A stretch of 64,000 nt of DNA. Source: Moellerella wisconsensis ATCC 35017 (GTDB lineage: Bacteria > Pseudomonadota > Gammaproteobacteria > Enterobacterales > Enterobacteriaceae). Made by a program: the position numbers and the translations under genes. Below are positions 20,510 to 29,332 of the stretch, in pieces. Every line of letters starts with the position of its first letter. The stretch's first letter is position 1. The notes under the pieces were generated by a model. That model was not told the DNA's origin and ran no database searches. It was given only the letters and a program-made list of their open reading frames with translations. The stretch spans positions 248,001 through 312,000 of the forward strand of contig NZ_LGAA01000018.1 in NCBI RefSeq assembly GCF_001294465.1, read 5' to 3'.

Positions 20510-21439
20510 ATGAAAACTGGATTTAAACATAAAGTACGTAAAGCGGTCATTCCGGTGGCAGGTTTAGGTACGCGGATGTTACCTGCAACGAAAGCTATCC
20601 CTAAAGAGATGCTGCCTATTGTAGATAAGCCACTGATCCAATACGTGGTTAATGAGTGTATTGCCGCAGGGATCAATGAGATTGTTCTGGTCACGCATTC
20701 ATCAAAAAACTCAATCGAGAACCATTTTGATACTAGTTTTGAATTGGAAGCTATTCTAGAACGCCGAGTTAAACGTCAATTGCTGGCTGAAGTACAGTCT
20801 ATCTGTCCCAGTCATGTCACTATCATGCAAACCAGACAAGGTATTGCTAAAGGTTTAGGTCATGCAATACTGTGTGCTAAGCCGTTGATTGGTGATGAGC
20901 CATTTGCAGTTATTCTACCTGACGTTATTCTTGACCGTTATAGTACCGATCTGTCTAAATTCAATTTAAGTGAGATGCTAGCGCATTTTGATGAAACAGG
21001 CGCGAGTCAAATATTAGTTGAGCCGGTTCCTGAATCTGATGTGTCTAATTACGGCATTGTTGATTGCAATGGCATAACGTTACAGCCTGGTGACAGTAAA
21101 CCTATTTTACGCATGGTAGAGAAACCACGCCAAGAAGAGGCTCCGTCTAATTTATCTATTGTTGGGCGTTATGTCTTAACTGATAAGATTTGGCCTCTGC
21201 TAGCTAGAACAGCACCAGGTGCGGGTGATGAAATTCAATTGACTGATGCTATTGCTATGTTAATTGAACAAAATGAACCTGTTGAAGCTTATCATTTGCG
21301 CGGTAAAAGCCATGATTGTGGAAATAAACTGGGTTATATGAAAGCCTTCGTTGAATATGGCATGCAGCATGAAGAGTTAGGTGAAGATTTTTCTCAGTGG
21401 ATTAATTCACTACCAGCAAAATTAAACGTCAATAAATAA
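20510..21439 (+). CDS. galU: UTP-glucose-1-phosphate uridylyltransferase
   Basis: Makes UDP-glucose for LPS, capsule, trehalose and galactose metabolism. The nucleotidyltransferase motif [24 protein letters not shown] is complete, followed by [11 protein letters not shown] and [12 protein letters not shown]. The ATG at 20510 gives 309 residues (E. coli 302). GGGAG lies 11 nt upstream, a better distance to an in-frame TTG at 20504, so the true start could be two codons earlier. Located between rssB and hns as in E. coli. Confidence 0.96.
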   Translation: MKTGFKHKVRKAVIPVAGLGTRMLPATKAIPKEMLPIVDKPLIQYVVNECIAAGINEIVLVTHSSKNSIENHFDTSFELEAILERRVKRQLLAEVQSICPSHVTIMQTRQGIAKGLGHAILCAKPLIGDEPFAVILPDVILDRYSTDLSKFNLSEMLAHFDETGASQILVEPVPESDVSNYGIVDCNGITLQPGDSKPILRMVEKPRQEEAPSNLSIVGRYVLTDKIWPLLARTAPGAGDEIQLTDAIAMLIEQNEPVEAYHLRGKSHDCGNKLGYMKAFVEYGMQHEELGEDFSQWINSLPAKLNVNK

Positions 21440-21477
21440 TATCTATCTCGATTTGACCATCCATTTATAATTACTCG

Positions 21478-21507
21478 CCGATATATTACGCATATATCGG
21501 TTTTTTT
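21478..21507 (+). terminator. Intrinsic terminator of galU
   Basis: Stem CCGATATAT/ATATATCGG (21478-21486 with 21492-21500), 5-nt loop, then seven Ts. Confidence 0.9.
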
Positions 21508-22178
21508 ATTTTTGTAATTAACCGCCATTTTTACTCTATAGCGCTAGAGCATTTTACTTAAACTCATATTGTAAATTGTATCTGTATATTTGAACGTTAT
21601 TTTACTCGTAATAAGAGGAGAAAGGAGAGAATTACGGTTTAAATTCATCAGGTATTATACCTACCACTTATATGGTACTGCTAAATCACTAAATTTGTTA
21701 TCAGCTATTCTCGTTTATTCCAATATTATACGGTTCATCAATTTTTATCGTTTGATGAGAAGTGAGTTGAACGCCATCTAATCGAATAACGCTATATTCA
21801 TAAAATCCCACGAATATTATGTGTATTAAATTTCATAAATCTTTATTTTATTTCGGATAATAATTATTAAATGAATAACTAAAATTAACTAATTGATTCA
21901 TTAATCAATCGAGCTATTATTGATAATAATTACATAAATTTACTTTAATTTTCGCTTTTGTATAAAACGTCAAATGAATGTTGAAGGCTGGTTATTTGTC
22001 CAGAGTGTTGATTTAGAAAATATCTTAATTTGATATTTATAATTTTAAATTGTTTTTAATCAAAGTCGTTAAGTCAATAAACTTGCCTGAATAGGTGATA
22101 GCACAATAGGATAATTATCATATTGGGTTCATACAACATAAGAGAGGGATTATTTTCTGATGAATAAATGATTTATTC
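21508..22178. other. Long AT-rich gap between convergent galU and hns
   Basis: About 670 bp with no supportable gene. A purine-rich AAGAGGAGAAAGGAGAG (21609-21625) resembles a double ribosome binding site but no start codon with a usable frame follows. May hold decayed sequence. Confidence 0.5.
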
Positions 22179-22210
22179 AAAAAAAACGCCCTTGATTAAG
22201 GACGTTTTTT
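22179..22210 (-). terminator. Intrinsic terminator of hns
   Basis: Stem AAAAAACG...CGTTTTTT with inner CCTT/AAGG and one mismatch; usable in both directions. It lies 18 bp after the hns stop. Confidence 0.85.
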
Positions 22211-22227
22211 AATAACATATAAATCAA

Positions 22228-22635
22228 TTAGATTAAGAAATCTTCTAATGATTTACCTTGTTCTTCAATTGCTTGTTTGATGACAGCTGGAGTACGACCT
22301 TGGCCGGTCCAAGTTTTGCTTTCACCATTTTCGTCGATGTATTTATATTTTGCAGGACGTGCAGCACGTTTAGGTTTAGCGCTAGTTTTCGTTCCGCCCA
22401 TAGATTGCAGCAGCTCATTAGGGTCGATACCTTGAGCCAGAATCATTTCACGTACTTCTTCCAGTTTACGAGTACGTTCTTCTAATTCAGCTTGTGCTTG
22501 GCTATCTTCTTCACGACGCTCTTCTACAACAACAGTTAATTTTTCTAACATCTCTTCCAGTGATTCCAGAGAAAGTTCTCTTGCTTGCGCACGAAGAGTA
22601 CGGATGTTATTTAATGCTTTTAATGATTCGCTCAT
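22228..22635 (-). CDS. hns: Nucleoid-associated protein H-NS
   Basis: Global silencer of AT-rich DNA. The N-terminal coiled-coil oligomerisation region (1-65), a linker (80-92) and the C-terminal DNA-binding domain with [13 protein letters not shown] (QGR at 112-114, the same numbers as E. coli) are all present. 135 residues (E. coli 137). Neighbours galU and tdk match E. coli. The upstream gap is AT-rich, as expected for autoregulation. Confidence 0.97.
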   Translation of the reverse strand: MSESLKALNNIRTLRAQARELSLESLEEMLEKLTVVVEERREEDSQAQAELEERTRKLEEVREMILAQGIDPNELLQSMGGTKTSAKPKRAARPAKYKYIDENGESKTWTGQGRTPAVIKQAIEEQGKSLEDFLI

Positions 22636-23207
22636 TTTCCTGGTCTCAAATTAATTAGTAGGTTTAAGTGTCTTAATAATAGAATGCTATTATATTTTCT
22701 GCAATAGCTAATTTTCTCTATTAGTTTAAAAGTTATCTTTAGTAAAAGCAATTCCTTTACAAAAGGAATATTAAATTTTCATAGATATATATTTCCATTT
22801 TTATAAAACTTAGCAGGATATGAATCATAGTCTGTTAATTGCTTGGTTAACGCTATTTATATTTTCTTTAGCCATAAACTTATACAAGCAACTAAGCTAG
22901 ATTTTACTAGATTTACTATCCTCTTAAACAAAATTTTTGTTTTTAGTTTCAGTGATAAAGTCATGAAAAAGACAATCTGGATTTTTATCATCAAGATCAA
23001 TTATTAGAATAGGGTCTATTTCTCATTTATGTAGTCATTAATCTGATTGTTACTAATTTCTTATCTGTTTTCTTATATAATAAGATATATCGAGATGATA
23101 AATTAATCGACGTTAGTCGGTATTCTAATTTTATCGTTCTATTTGCTCTCAGGAGCTTTGTTTGTGATAGAATCAGCCGGTTTTATTTTTCCAGAGGGGT
23201 ACGGCTG
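22636..23207. other. AT-rich divergent hns-tdk promoter region
   Basis: About 570 bp without a gene; A/T tracts throughout fit the curved, H-NS-binding region known upstream of hns in E. coli. No exact factor site picked out. Confidence 0.55.
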
Positions 23208-23837
23208 ATGGCTCAGCTTTATTTTTATTACTCTGCAATGAATGCAGGGAAATCGACATCACTTTTACAATCTTCTTATAATTATAATGAACGTGGAATG
23301 AGAGCGCTTATTTTTACTGCAGAAATTGATACCCGTTTTGCTCAAGGTAAAGTTGTTTCGAGAATTGGCTTATCTGCCGATGCGTTACTTTTCTCACCAC
23401 AAACGAATATGGCTGAAGTAATCAAGAAAGAAAATAATAATCAAAAAGTACATTGTGTCTTAATTGATGAGTGTCAATTTCTGACAAAACAGCAAGTTGA
23501 ACAATTATGTGACATAGTCGATAACGTGGATATTCCGGTATTATGCTATGGCTTACGAACTGATTTTTCAGGCGAGTTGTTTTCTGGAAGTCAATATTTG
23601 TTGGCTTGGTCTGATAAGCTGGTGGAATTAAAAACCGTTTGTTGGTGTGGACGTAAAGCGGGTCGAGTATTGCGGATTGGTAGTGATGGTATTCCGGTTT
23701 ATGAAGGCGCTCAGGTTGATATTGGTGGTAATGAAAAATATATTTCAGTATGTCGTAAACATTACATGGAAGCTATTAATAAAGCTAAACTGATGGCTAA
23801 TGGTCAGTTGCCAAAAGTTCCTTTCCATTTTAATTAA
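23208..23837 (+). CDS. tdk: Thymidine kinase
   Basis: Phosphorylates thymidine for salvage. P-loop SAMNAGKS at residues 9-16, the catalytic Glu in LIDECQF, and zinc-binding Cys residues in CWCGRKAG and the late CRKH. 209 residues (E. coli 205). GAGGGG precedes the ATG. Divergent from hns as in E. coli. Confidence 0.96.
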   Translation: MAQLYFYYSAMNAGKSTSLLQSSYNYNERGMRALIFTAEIDTRFAQGKVVSRIGLSADALLFSPQTNMAEVIKKENNNQKVHCVLIDECQFLTKQQVEQLCDIVDNVDIPVLCYGLRTDFSGELFSGSQYLLAWSDKLVELKTVCWCGRKAGRVLRIGSDGIPVYEGAQVDIGGNEKYISVCRKHYMEAINKAKLMANGQLPKVPFHFN

Positions 23838-23931
23838 TGTTGACTGAGATAAATTTCTGACGAGACCCTTAATGATTAGCGCTGTATGGCTTGTAAGGGG
23901 ATTTAATCAATCTTCTGATAACTTTGCATCG

Positions 23932-23979
23932 ATTACACTAAAAGTGGCTCAATAGTTCTTGTGTGACCTTTAGTGTAAT
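23932..23979 (+). terminator. Inverted repeat downstream of tdk
   Basis: Eleven-base-pair perfect arms ATTACACTAAA/TTTAGTGTAAT (23932-23942 with 23969-23979), loop 26 nt, followed by a T-rich tail. It lies 95 bp after tdk; a candidate terminator, although the loop is long. Confidence 0.45.
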
Positions 23980-24311
23980 TAGTTTGTTTTTCAATCTGTA
24001 TTTTCTCATTATTCCTGCAGATTTTACTCCCATCATTAACTGTAGTGATTAGGACAGTATTTGGGACGAAAATACTCTTCGCTATTCTATTTTCATGGTA
24101 TTGATTATCTGCCAGTTATTTCATTCACACTTTCTTGCTTATCAGTTATAAAAACCGTGTCTTTTTATTTATTGTTGTATGTTATGACAATCGGATGATG
24201 AGTGCGTGGTTATTAACAGCGATAATAATATGGAGTTTTTTTCTGCGTGATAATTAAATCGGGTATCGGGGATAGATATAAAAATTAATCCGCAGAACAG
24301 ATTTAATCCGG

Positions 24312-24326
24312 GTCACAATATGTGAC
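24312..24326. repeat. Perfect 15-bp palindrome in the tdk-adhE gap
   Basis: GTCACA-ATA-TGTGAC. The half-site orientation is opposite to that of a CRP site. No gene start is close to it. The rest of the 700-bp tdk-adhE gap shows no coding potential. Confidence 0.5.
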
Positions 24327-24420
24327 GGATAATTATGTGATAGAGAATAAAGTGGCTGTATTGAATATTCTATGGTGAGGTTAGTTCAGCGCTAGTTAAG
24401 GTTGGTAGCCGACGTTATAA

Positions 24421-24451
24421 AAGAGACACTGATTTATCATCAGTGTCTCTT
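24421..24451 (-). terminator. Terminator hairpin of adhE
   Basis: Thirteen-base-pair perfect stem AAGAGACACTGAT/ATCAGTGTCTCTT with a 5-nt loop, followed on the minus strand by TTATAA. It lies 85 bp past the adhE stop. Confidence 0.75.
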
Positions 24452-24473
24452 GATAGGGAGATCTCCTTTTACG

Positions 24474-24513
24474 TTAAGTTATACGAGTCGTGTACTTATC
24501 GAATATAACTTAA
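24474..24513. repeat. Palindromic repeat copy A (adhE 3' side)
   Basis: Arms TTAAGTTATA/TATAACTTAA (24474-24483 with 24504-24513) flank a 20-nt loop. A shorter relative with almost the same arms and right flank occurs at 40547-40577. Confidence 0.55.
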
Positions 24514-24535
24514 TGAGTTAGAAGGATCGCCATTG

Positions 24536-27190
24536 TTATTTTTTAGTGGCTTTTTTGCTTTCTTTCGCTGCTTCAACCACATTTTCTGAGTATTCACGGC
24601 CGTAGTAAGTATCCAGAAGAATTTGTTTCAGTTCAGCAATCAGTGGGTAACGTGGGTTAGCCCCAGTACACTGGTCATCAAATGCATCTTCAGATAATTT
24701 ATCAACTTTAGCCAAGAAATCAGCTTCAGCCACACCAGATTCACGGATTGATTTTGGAATGCCCAGTGAAGATTTCATTTCTTCAATCCATGCCAACAAT
24801 CTCTCAATTTTCAGCGCTGTATTGTCATTTGGCTGGCTCAGACCTAAATGGTCAGCAATTTCCGCATAACGACGACGTGCTTGAGGGCGATCATATTGGC
24901 TGAAAGCCGTCTGTTTTGTTGGGTTATCGTTAGCGTTATAGCGAATAACGTTACAAATCAATAAGGCATTAGCTAATCCATGAGGAATATGGAATTCTGA
25001 GCCTAATTTATGCGCCATGGAGTGGCAAACTCCCAAGAAAGCATTGGCGAATGCGATACCGGCTAAGGTCGCTGCATTATGAACACGTTCTCTAGCTACT
25101 GGGTTAGTTGCGCCTTCATGATAGCTGGCTGGCAGATAGGCTTTCAGCAGGCTAAGTGCTTGTAATGCTTGGCCGTCAGAGTATTCGTTAGCCAATACAG
25201 AAACATAAGCTTCCAATGCATGAGTTACCGCATCTAAACCACCGAAGGCAGTCAGAGATTTAGGCATATTCATAACTAAGTTTGCATCGACAATCGCCAT
25301 ATTCGGAGTTAATGCATAGTCCGCTAATGGATATTTTTGACCTGTCTTATCGTCCGTAACTACCGCAAATGGTGTGACTTCAGAACCGGTACCTGAAGTG
25401 GTGGTAATCGCGACCATTTTCGCTTTAACCCCCATTTTGGGGAAACGGTGAATACGTTTACGGATATCCATAAAGCGTAAAGCTAATTCTTCGAAGTGGG
25501 TTTCAGGATGTTCATACATCACCCACATAATTTTAGCTGCATCCATTGGTGAACCACCACCTAATGCAATAATAACATCAGGTTTGAAGGCGTTCATTTG
25601 TGCTGCACCTTTGCGCACAATAGATAATGTTGGATCTGCTTCAACTTCAAAGAATACTTCAGTTTCAACATTGAATTTTTTCAGAACGCGGACAACTTCT
25701 TCAACATAGCCATTATTGAACAGGTAGCCATCGGTGACGATAAATGCACGTTTTGCCCCCTCAGTAGCGACTTCTTCTAATGCTATTGGTAAACAGCCCC
25801 GGCGGAAATAGATAGAGTTCGGAAGTTTATGCCATAACATATTTTCTGCTCTTTTTGCTACGGTTTTGGTATTGATTAGATGCTTAGGACCCACGTTTTC
25901 AGAGATAGAGTTTCCACCCCAAGAACCGCAGCCTAGAGTTAGAGAAGGGGACAGTTTAAAGTTGTACAGGTCACCGATACCCCCTTGTGATGCTGGGGTA
26001 TTAATCAAAATACGTGCTGTTTTCATTTTGTCGCCAAAATGTTCGATACGTGATTTTTGATTATCTTGATCAGTATATAAGCAAGAAGTATGTCCAATAC
26101 CGCCCATTTCAACTAATTTTTCTGCTTTTTCGACCGCATCTTCAAAGTTTTTACCGCGGTACATTGCGAGTAACGGAGACAGTTTTTCATGTGCGAACGG
26201 TTCTGAATCGTCGATAACTTTAACTTCACCGATCAAGATTTTAGTGGTTGCAGGGACACTGATACCGGCCATTTCTGCAATTTTAGTCGCAGGTTGACCG
26301 ACGATATCTGCATTTAGGTTACCGTTTTTTAGAATAACGTCTTGTACCGCTTTTAAATCTTCACCTTGCAGTAGATAACCACCGTGAGTAGAGAAGCGTT
26401 CGCGGACTTGATCATAAATTTTATCAACCACTACAACAGACTGTTCTGATGCACAGATAACGCCGTTGTCGAAAGTTTTAGACATTAAAATAGAGGCAAC
26501 AGCTCGTTTGATATCGGCGGTTTCGTCGATCACTACTGGCGTATTACCTGCACCCACACCAATTGCCGGCTTACCAGAACTATATGCGGCTTTAACCATG
26601 CCTGGACCGCCAGTGGCTAAGATCAGGTTGATGTCTTCATGGTGCATTAATGCGTTAGACAAAGCGACAGATGGCTCATCAATCCAGCCGATAATATCTT
26701 TTGGCGCGCCTGCAGCTATGGCTGCATTTAGTACAATTTCAGCAGCGCGGTTAGTGGCATTTTTAGCGCGTGGATGTGGAGAGAAGATGATCGCGTTACG
26801 TGTTTTCAGGCTGATCAGTGATTTAAATATAGCAGTTGATGTTGGGTTAGTGGTTGGTACAATACCACAGATAATCCCAATAGGCTCGGCGATGGTGATA
26901 GTGCCAAAAGTTGGGTCTTCAGATAAGATCCCACAGGTCTTTTCATCTTTATACGCATTATAGATATATTCTGAAGCGAAGTGGTTTTTAATCACTTTAT
27001 CTTCAACAATACCCATACCGGATTCTTCTACGGCTATTTTAGCTAAAGGAATTCGAGCATCTGCGGCGGCGAGTGCAGCAGCACGGAAAATTGCGTCAAC
27101 TTTTTCTTGTGGGAAATTGGCGAATTCACGCTGTGCTTTTTTGACACGGGCAACCAGTTCGTTGAGTTCGGTAACATTAGTTACTGACAT
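24536..27190 (-). CDS. adhE: Bifunctional acetaldehyde-CoA/alcohol dehydrogenase AdhE
   Basis: Converts acetyl-CoA to ethanol in two NADH-dependent steps in mixed-acid fermentation and forms filaments (spirosomes) in E. coli. Residues 1-440 are the aldehyde dehydrogenase with catalytic Cys246 in NGVICASEQS, the same number as E. coli; residues 450-870 are the iron alcohol dehydrogenase with GGGSPMDAAK and metal-binding His in AVTHALEAYVS and GVCHSMAHKLG. 884 residues (E. coli 891). AGGAG lies 8 nt before the ATG. Confidence 0.98.
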   Translation of the reverse strand: MSVTNVTELNELVARVKKAQREFANFPQEKVDAIFRAAALAAADARIPLAKIAVEESGMGIVEDKVIKNHFASEYIYNAYKDEKTCGILSEDPTFGTITIAEPIGIICGIVPTTNPTSTAIFKSLISLKTRNAIIFSPHPRAKNATNRAAEIVLNAAIAAGAPKDIIGWIDEPSVALSNALMHHEDINLILATGGPGMVKAAYSSGKPAIGVGAGNTPVVIDETADIKRAVASILMSKTFDNGVICASEQSVVVVDKIYDQVRERFSTHGGYLLQGEDLKAVQDVILKNGNLNADIVGQPATKIAEMAGISVPATTKILIGEVKVIDDSEPFAHEKLSPLLAMYRGKNFEDAVEKAEKLVEMGGIGHTSCLYTDQDNQKSRIEHFGDKMKTARILINTPASQGGIGDLYNFKLSPSLTLGCGSWGGNSISENVGPKHLINTKTVAKRAENMLWHKLPNSIYFRRGCLPIALEEVATEGAKRAFIVTDGYLFNNGYVEEVVRVLKKFNVETEVFFEVEADPTLSIVRKGAAQMNAFKPDVIIALGGGSPMDAAKIMWVMYEHPETHFEELALRFMDIRKRIHRFPKMGVKAKMVAITTTSGTGSEVTPFAVVTDDKTGQKYPLADYALTPNMAIVDANLVMNMPKSLTAFGGLDAVTHALEAYVSVLANEYSDGQALQALSLLKAYLPASYHEGATNPVARERVHNAATLAGIAFANAFLGVCHSMAHKLGSEFHIPHGLANALLICNVIRYNANDNPTKQTAFSQYDRPQARRRYAEIADHLGLSQPNDNTALKIERLLAWIEEMKSSLGIPKSIRESGVAEADFLAKVDKLSEDAFDDQCTGANPRYPLIAELKQILLDTYYGREYSENVVEAAKESKKATKK

Positions 27191-27535
27191 AAAGATTACT
27201 CCTGATAAATGTTAAACTTTTTAAGCCAATGAGCAGTCAAATGGTTAACCAAACCAACAAGATAACTAATGTTTCTTAACGGCTTAAACTATAAATCTAA
27301 CATATTGAATCAATGGCCGTTTGAAGATCTTGTTAGCGGTACTTTTATATCTCAAGCTACAAGGATAAAAATAATAAAATTAAATTAACCTTTTAAGATA
27401 ATAAATTTCAACAACTCTGTTTTATACCGCTTATTGGCTTAAAAAGCTCTTTAAATCAAGGACGACAGTATTAATTAATACTTGATATCGTCTGTTTTAA
27501 TGCAATACAGCTTAGCATTAATCTAGATAAATAAA
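27191..27535 (-). other. adhE upstream/leader region
   Basis: No gene. E. coli adhE has a long leader whose processing by RNase III affects translation; the 345 bp here leave room for the same, but I did not identify a specific occluding structure. Confidence 0.4.
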
Positions 27536-27549
27536 GTGATCTAAATCAC
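27536..27549. promoter_or_regulatory. FNR-like dyad between adhE and ychE
   Basis: GTGAT-CTAA-ATCAC keeps the TGATnnnnATCA core of the FNR consensus with the outer base changed on both sides. It abuts a strong hairpin on its right. Assignment to FNR is tentative. Confidence 0.45.
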
Positions 27550-27587
27550 AAAACAGCCATGCTGACACCATTCAGCATGGCTGTTTT
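27550..27587. terminator. Strong 16-bp hairpin in the divergent adhE-ychE gap
   Basis: AAAACAGCCATGCTGA/TCAGCATGGCTGTTTT, perfect over 16 bp with a 6-nt loop, A-rich and T-rich ends making it a bidirectional terminator in form. It lies between two divergent genes, where a terminator is not expected. 27588-27829 up to ychE shows no gene. Confidence 0.7.
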
Positions 27588-27829
27588 ATTAATCAATAGA
27601 GATGTTTTATTAGTGTCAAAATAATGTAAACAGATAAGAAAGATTTGCTAACTTAAAAATTCATCTATTAACGAAAATTAAGCTTACGGACAGAAGTGTA
27701 AATAAAAATAGCAGACATTATAGAGATAAGTTACATTACCGTCCTTCGCGTGAAAGCATCAGTAGATTCTACTTCTATTATCACAAAATTACGTATCACA
27801 AAATTAAGACTTACAGAGGATGGTTATTC

Positions 27830-28474
27830 GTGGGCTCAGCATTACTAGATTTGTCAGGTTACATTAAATTCTTTATTGGGTTATTTGCCTTAGTTAACCC
27901 AGTAGGGGTATTACCTGTTTTTATCAGCATGACCAACTATCAAACGATTGCGGATAGAAATAAAACAAATTTAGTCGCTAACGGTTCAGTCGCTATTATT
28001 TTGTGTATTTCTTTATTAGTCGGCGATTTAATTCTTAAATTATTTGGTGTATCTATTGATTCGTTCCGGATTGCTGGTGGGATATTGATTGTTACTATTG
28101 CTATGTCGATGATTAATGGGAAATTAGGCGAAGATAAACAGAATAAACAAGAAAAATCAGAATCTGCTATCCGTGAAAGTGTCGGCGTAGTTCCTTTGGC
28201 GTTGCCATTAATGGCAGGCCCCGGAGCGATTAGTTCATCAATTGTTTGGGCGTCACGCTGGCAAGGGTGGCAAAATTTTTTAGGTCTGGCACTGACCTGT
28301 ATTATTTTTGCTTTTTGTTGTTGGTTATTATTTCGTTCTGCATCCTTATTAGTGCGTTTTTTGGGGCAGACCGGTATTAACGTCATTACCCGTATTATGG
28401 GATTGTTATTGATGGCTCTGGGTATTGAGTTTATTGTCACTGGGATTAAAGCTATTTTTCCCGGCTTATTATAA
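27830..28474 (+). CDS. ychE: MarC-family inner-membrane protein YchE
   Basis: UPF0056/MarC family membrane protein with six predicted hydrophobic segments; function unknown. FFIGLFALVNPVGVLPVFISM and GVVPLALPLMAGPGAISS are family signatures, and the match to E. coli YchE (215 residues) is close over all 214. The start is GTG at 27830 with AGAGGA nine bases upstream. Neighbours adhE and oppA match E. coli. Confidence 0.93.
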   Translation: MGSALLDLSGYIKFFIGLFALVNPVGVLPVFISMTNYQTIADRNKTNLVANGSVAIILCISLLVGDLILKLFGVSIDSFRIAGGILIVTIAMSMINGKLGEDKQNKQEKSESAIRESVGVVPLALPLMAGPGAISSSIVWASRWQGWQNFLGLALTCIIFAFCCWLLFRSASLLVRFLGQTGINVITRIMGLLLMALGIEFIVTGIKAIFPGLL

Positions 28475-29332
28475 ATATTCGTGCTATGGCTATTGCCTCT
28501 ATATTGATCTCCTGCTGCGTTTCAATCTCTAGCTAGAGCTAGAGCTAGAGCGTAGTACGGAGAAACCCCCTTTGCGTACTTATTTTATTAATAACTGAAC
28601 ATTAATAATGAATAATCGTTGAATTCCTATTACTTTATTTTTATTGCATCTGATAGAAGATCCTCGCCATATCACCTCAGTGTGATATTTCATTATGTTT
28701 TAATCACTTATTTTAATGATTTTTTATTTCCTGCCTTTTAATTCTTTGTCTTTTAATTTCCCTGCTTTTAATTTTTACCGTCAACGAGCATTTTTTTATG
28801 TTGCTTGTCTAGGGTAAACAGAAAGATTAAATAGGGTACTTTTTTATAAATTAAGGGGAATATCTTACAAATGTGTGATGAATGTAAATTTTCACACTAA
28901 ATAATTTGTATTATGTTAATAAATTGTTTATTTTCGATTTAATGACTTAAGAAATGAAAGCACATTAATTTATATATTTAGCCTTTAAATATCATATACA
29001 TAATCACATTTTTGAGGGTTATAACGTTTATTTAGTCACTAATAACGAACGGGAAGGTTAGCAGCGATTAATTTTTGATTAATCAACTGAATTTTATCAT
29101 TGGCATATTATTTAGAGACTAAAACTTGGCTCGGATAGCTGTTCTGATTGAGATGAAGATAATAACGGCTTAATTCTATCATGATTTAATGGTTATACCG
29201 GAAACGGGTTAATCGATTTTTATATAATAAAATTTTTAATCACAGTGAGTTATCGTCACTTATTAATCATAAAAATGAACCTGAACAACACATCACCACT
29301 TCAACGGCAGTTTATTTATTGGGAGTAATGAG
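28475..29332 (+). other. Long ychE-oppA intergenic region
   Basis: About 860 bp without a gene, as in other enterobacteria where oppA has a long regulated leader. It holds an overlapping short tandem of AGCTAG units (28527-28550), an inverted pair GTGTGA/TCACAC with a 13-bp gap (28873-28897), and a CA-rich element near the oppA start. Confidence 0.55.
29284..29299 (+). promoter_or_regulatory. CA-rich element in the oppA leader, candidate GcvB target
   Basis: AACAACACATCACCAC lies 34-49 nt before the oppA start. Its first nine bases are complementary to the UGUGUUGUU core of the GcvB R1 region as I recall it. oppA is a known GcvB target in E. coli and Salmonella. The sRNA gene is not in this window. 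Confidence 0.45.

Noticed and set aside
21590-21781. 63-codon ORF between galU and hns
   Set aside because: Begins with TTG, lies in AT-rich DNA with no coding signs; the ribosome-like AAGAGGAGAAAGGAG lies inside it, not in front.
28873-28897. GTGTGA...TCACAC considered as a CRP site upstream of oppA
   Set aside because: The gap between half-sites is 13 bp; CRP needs 6 between TGTGA and TCACA.
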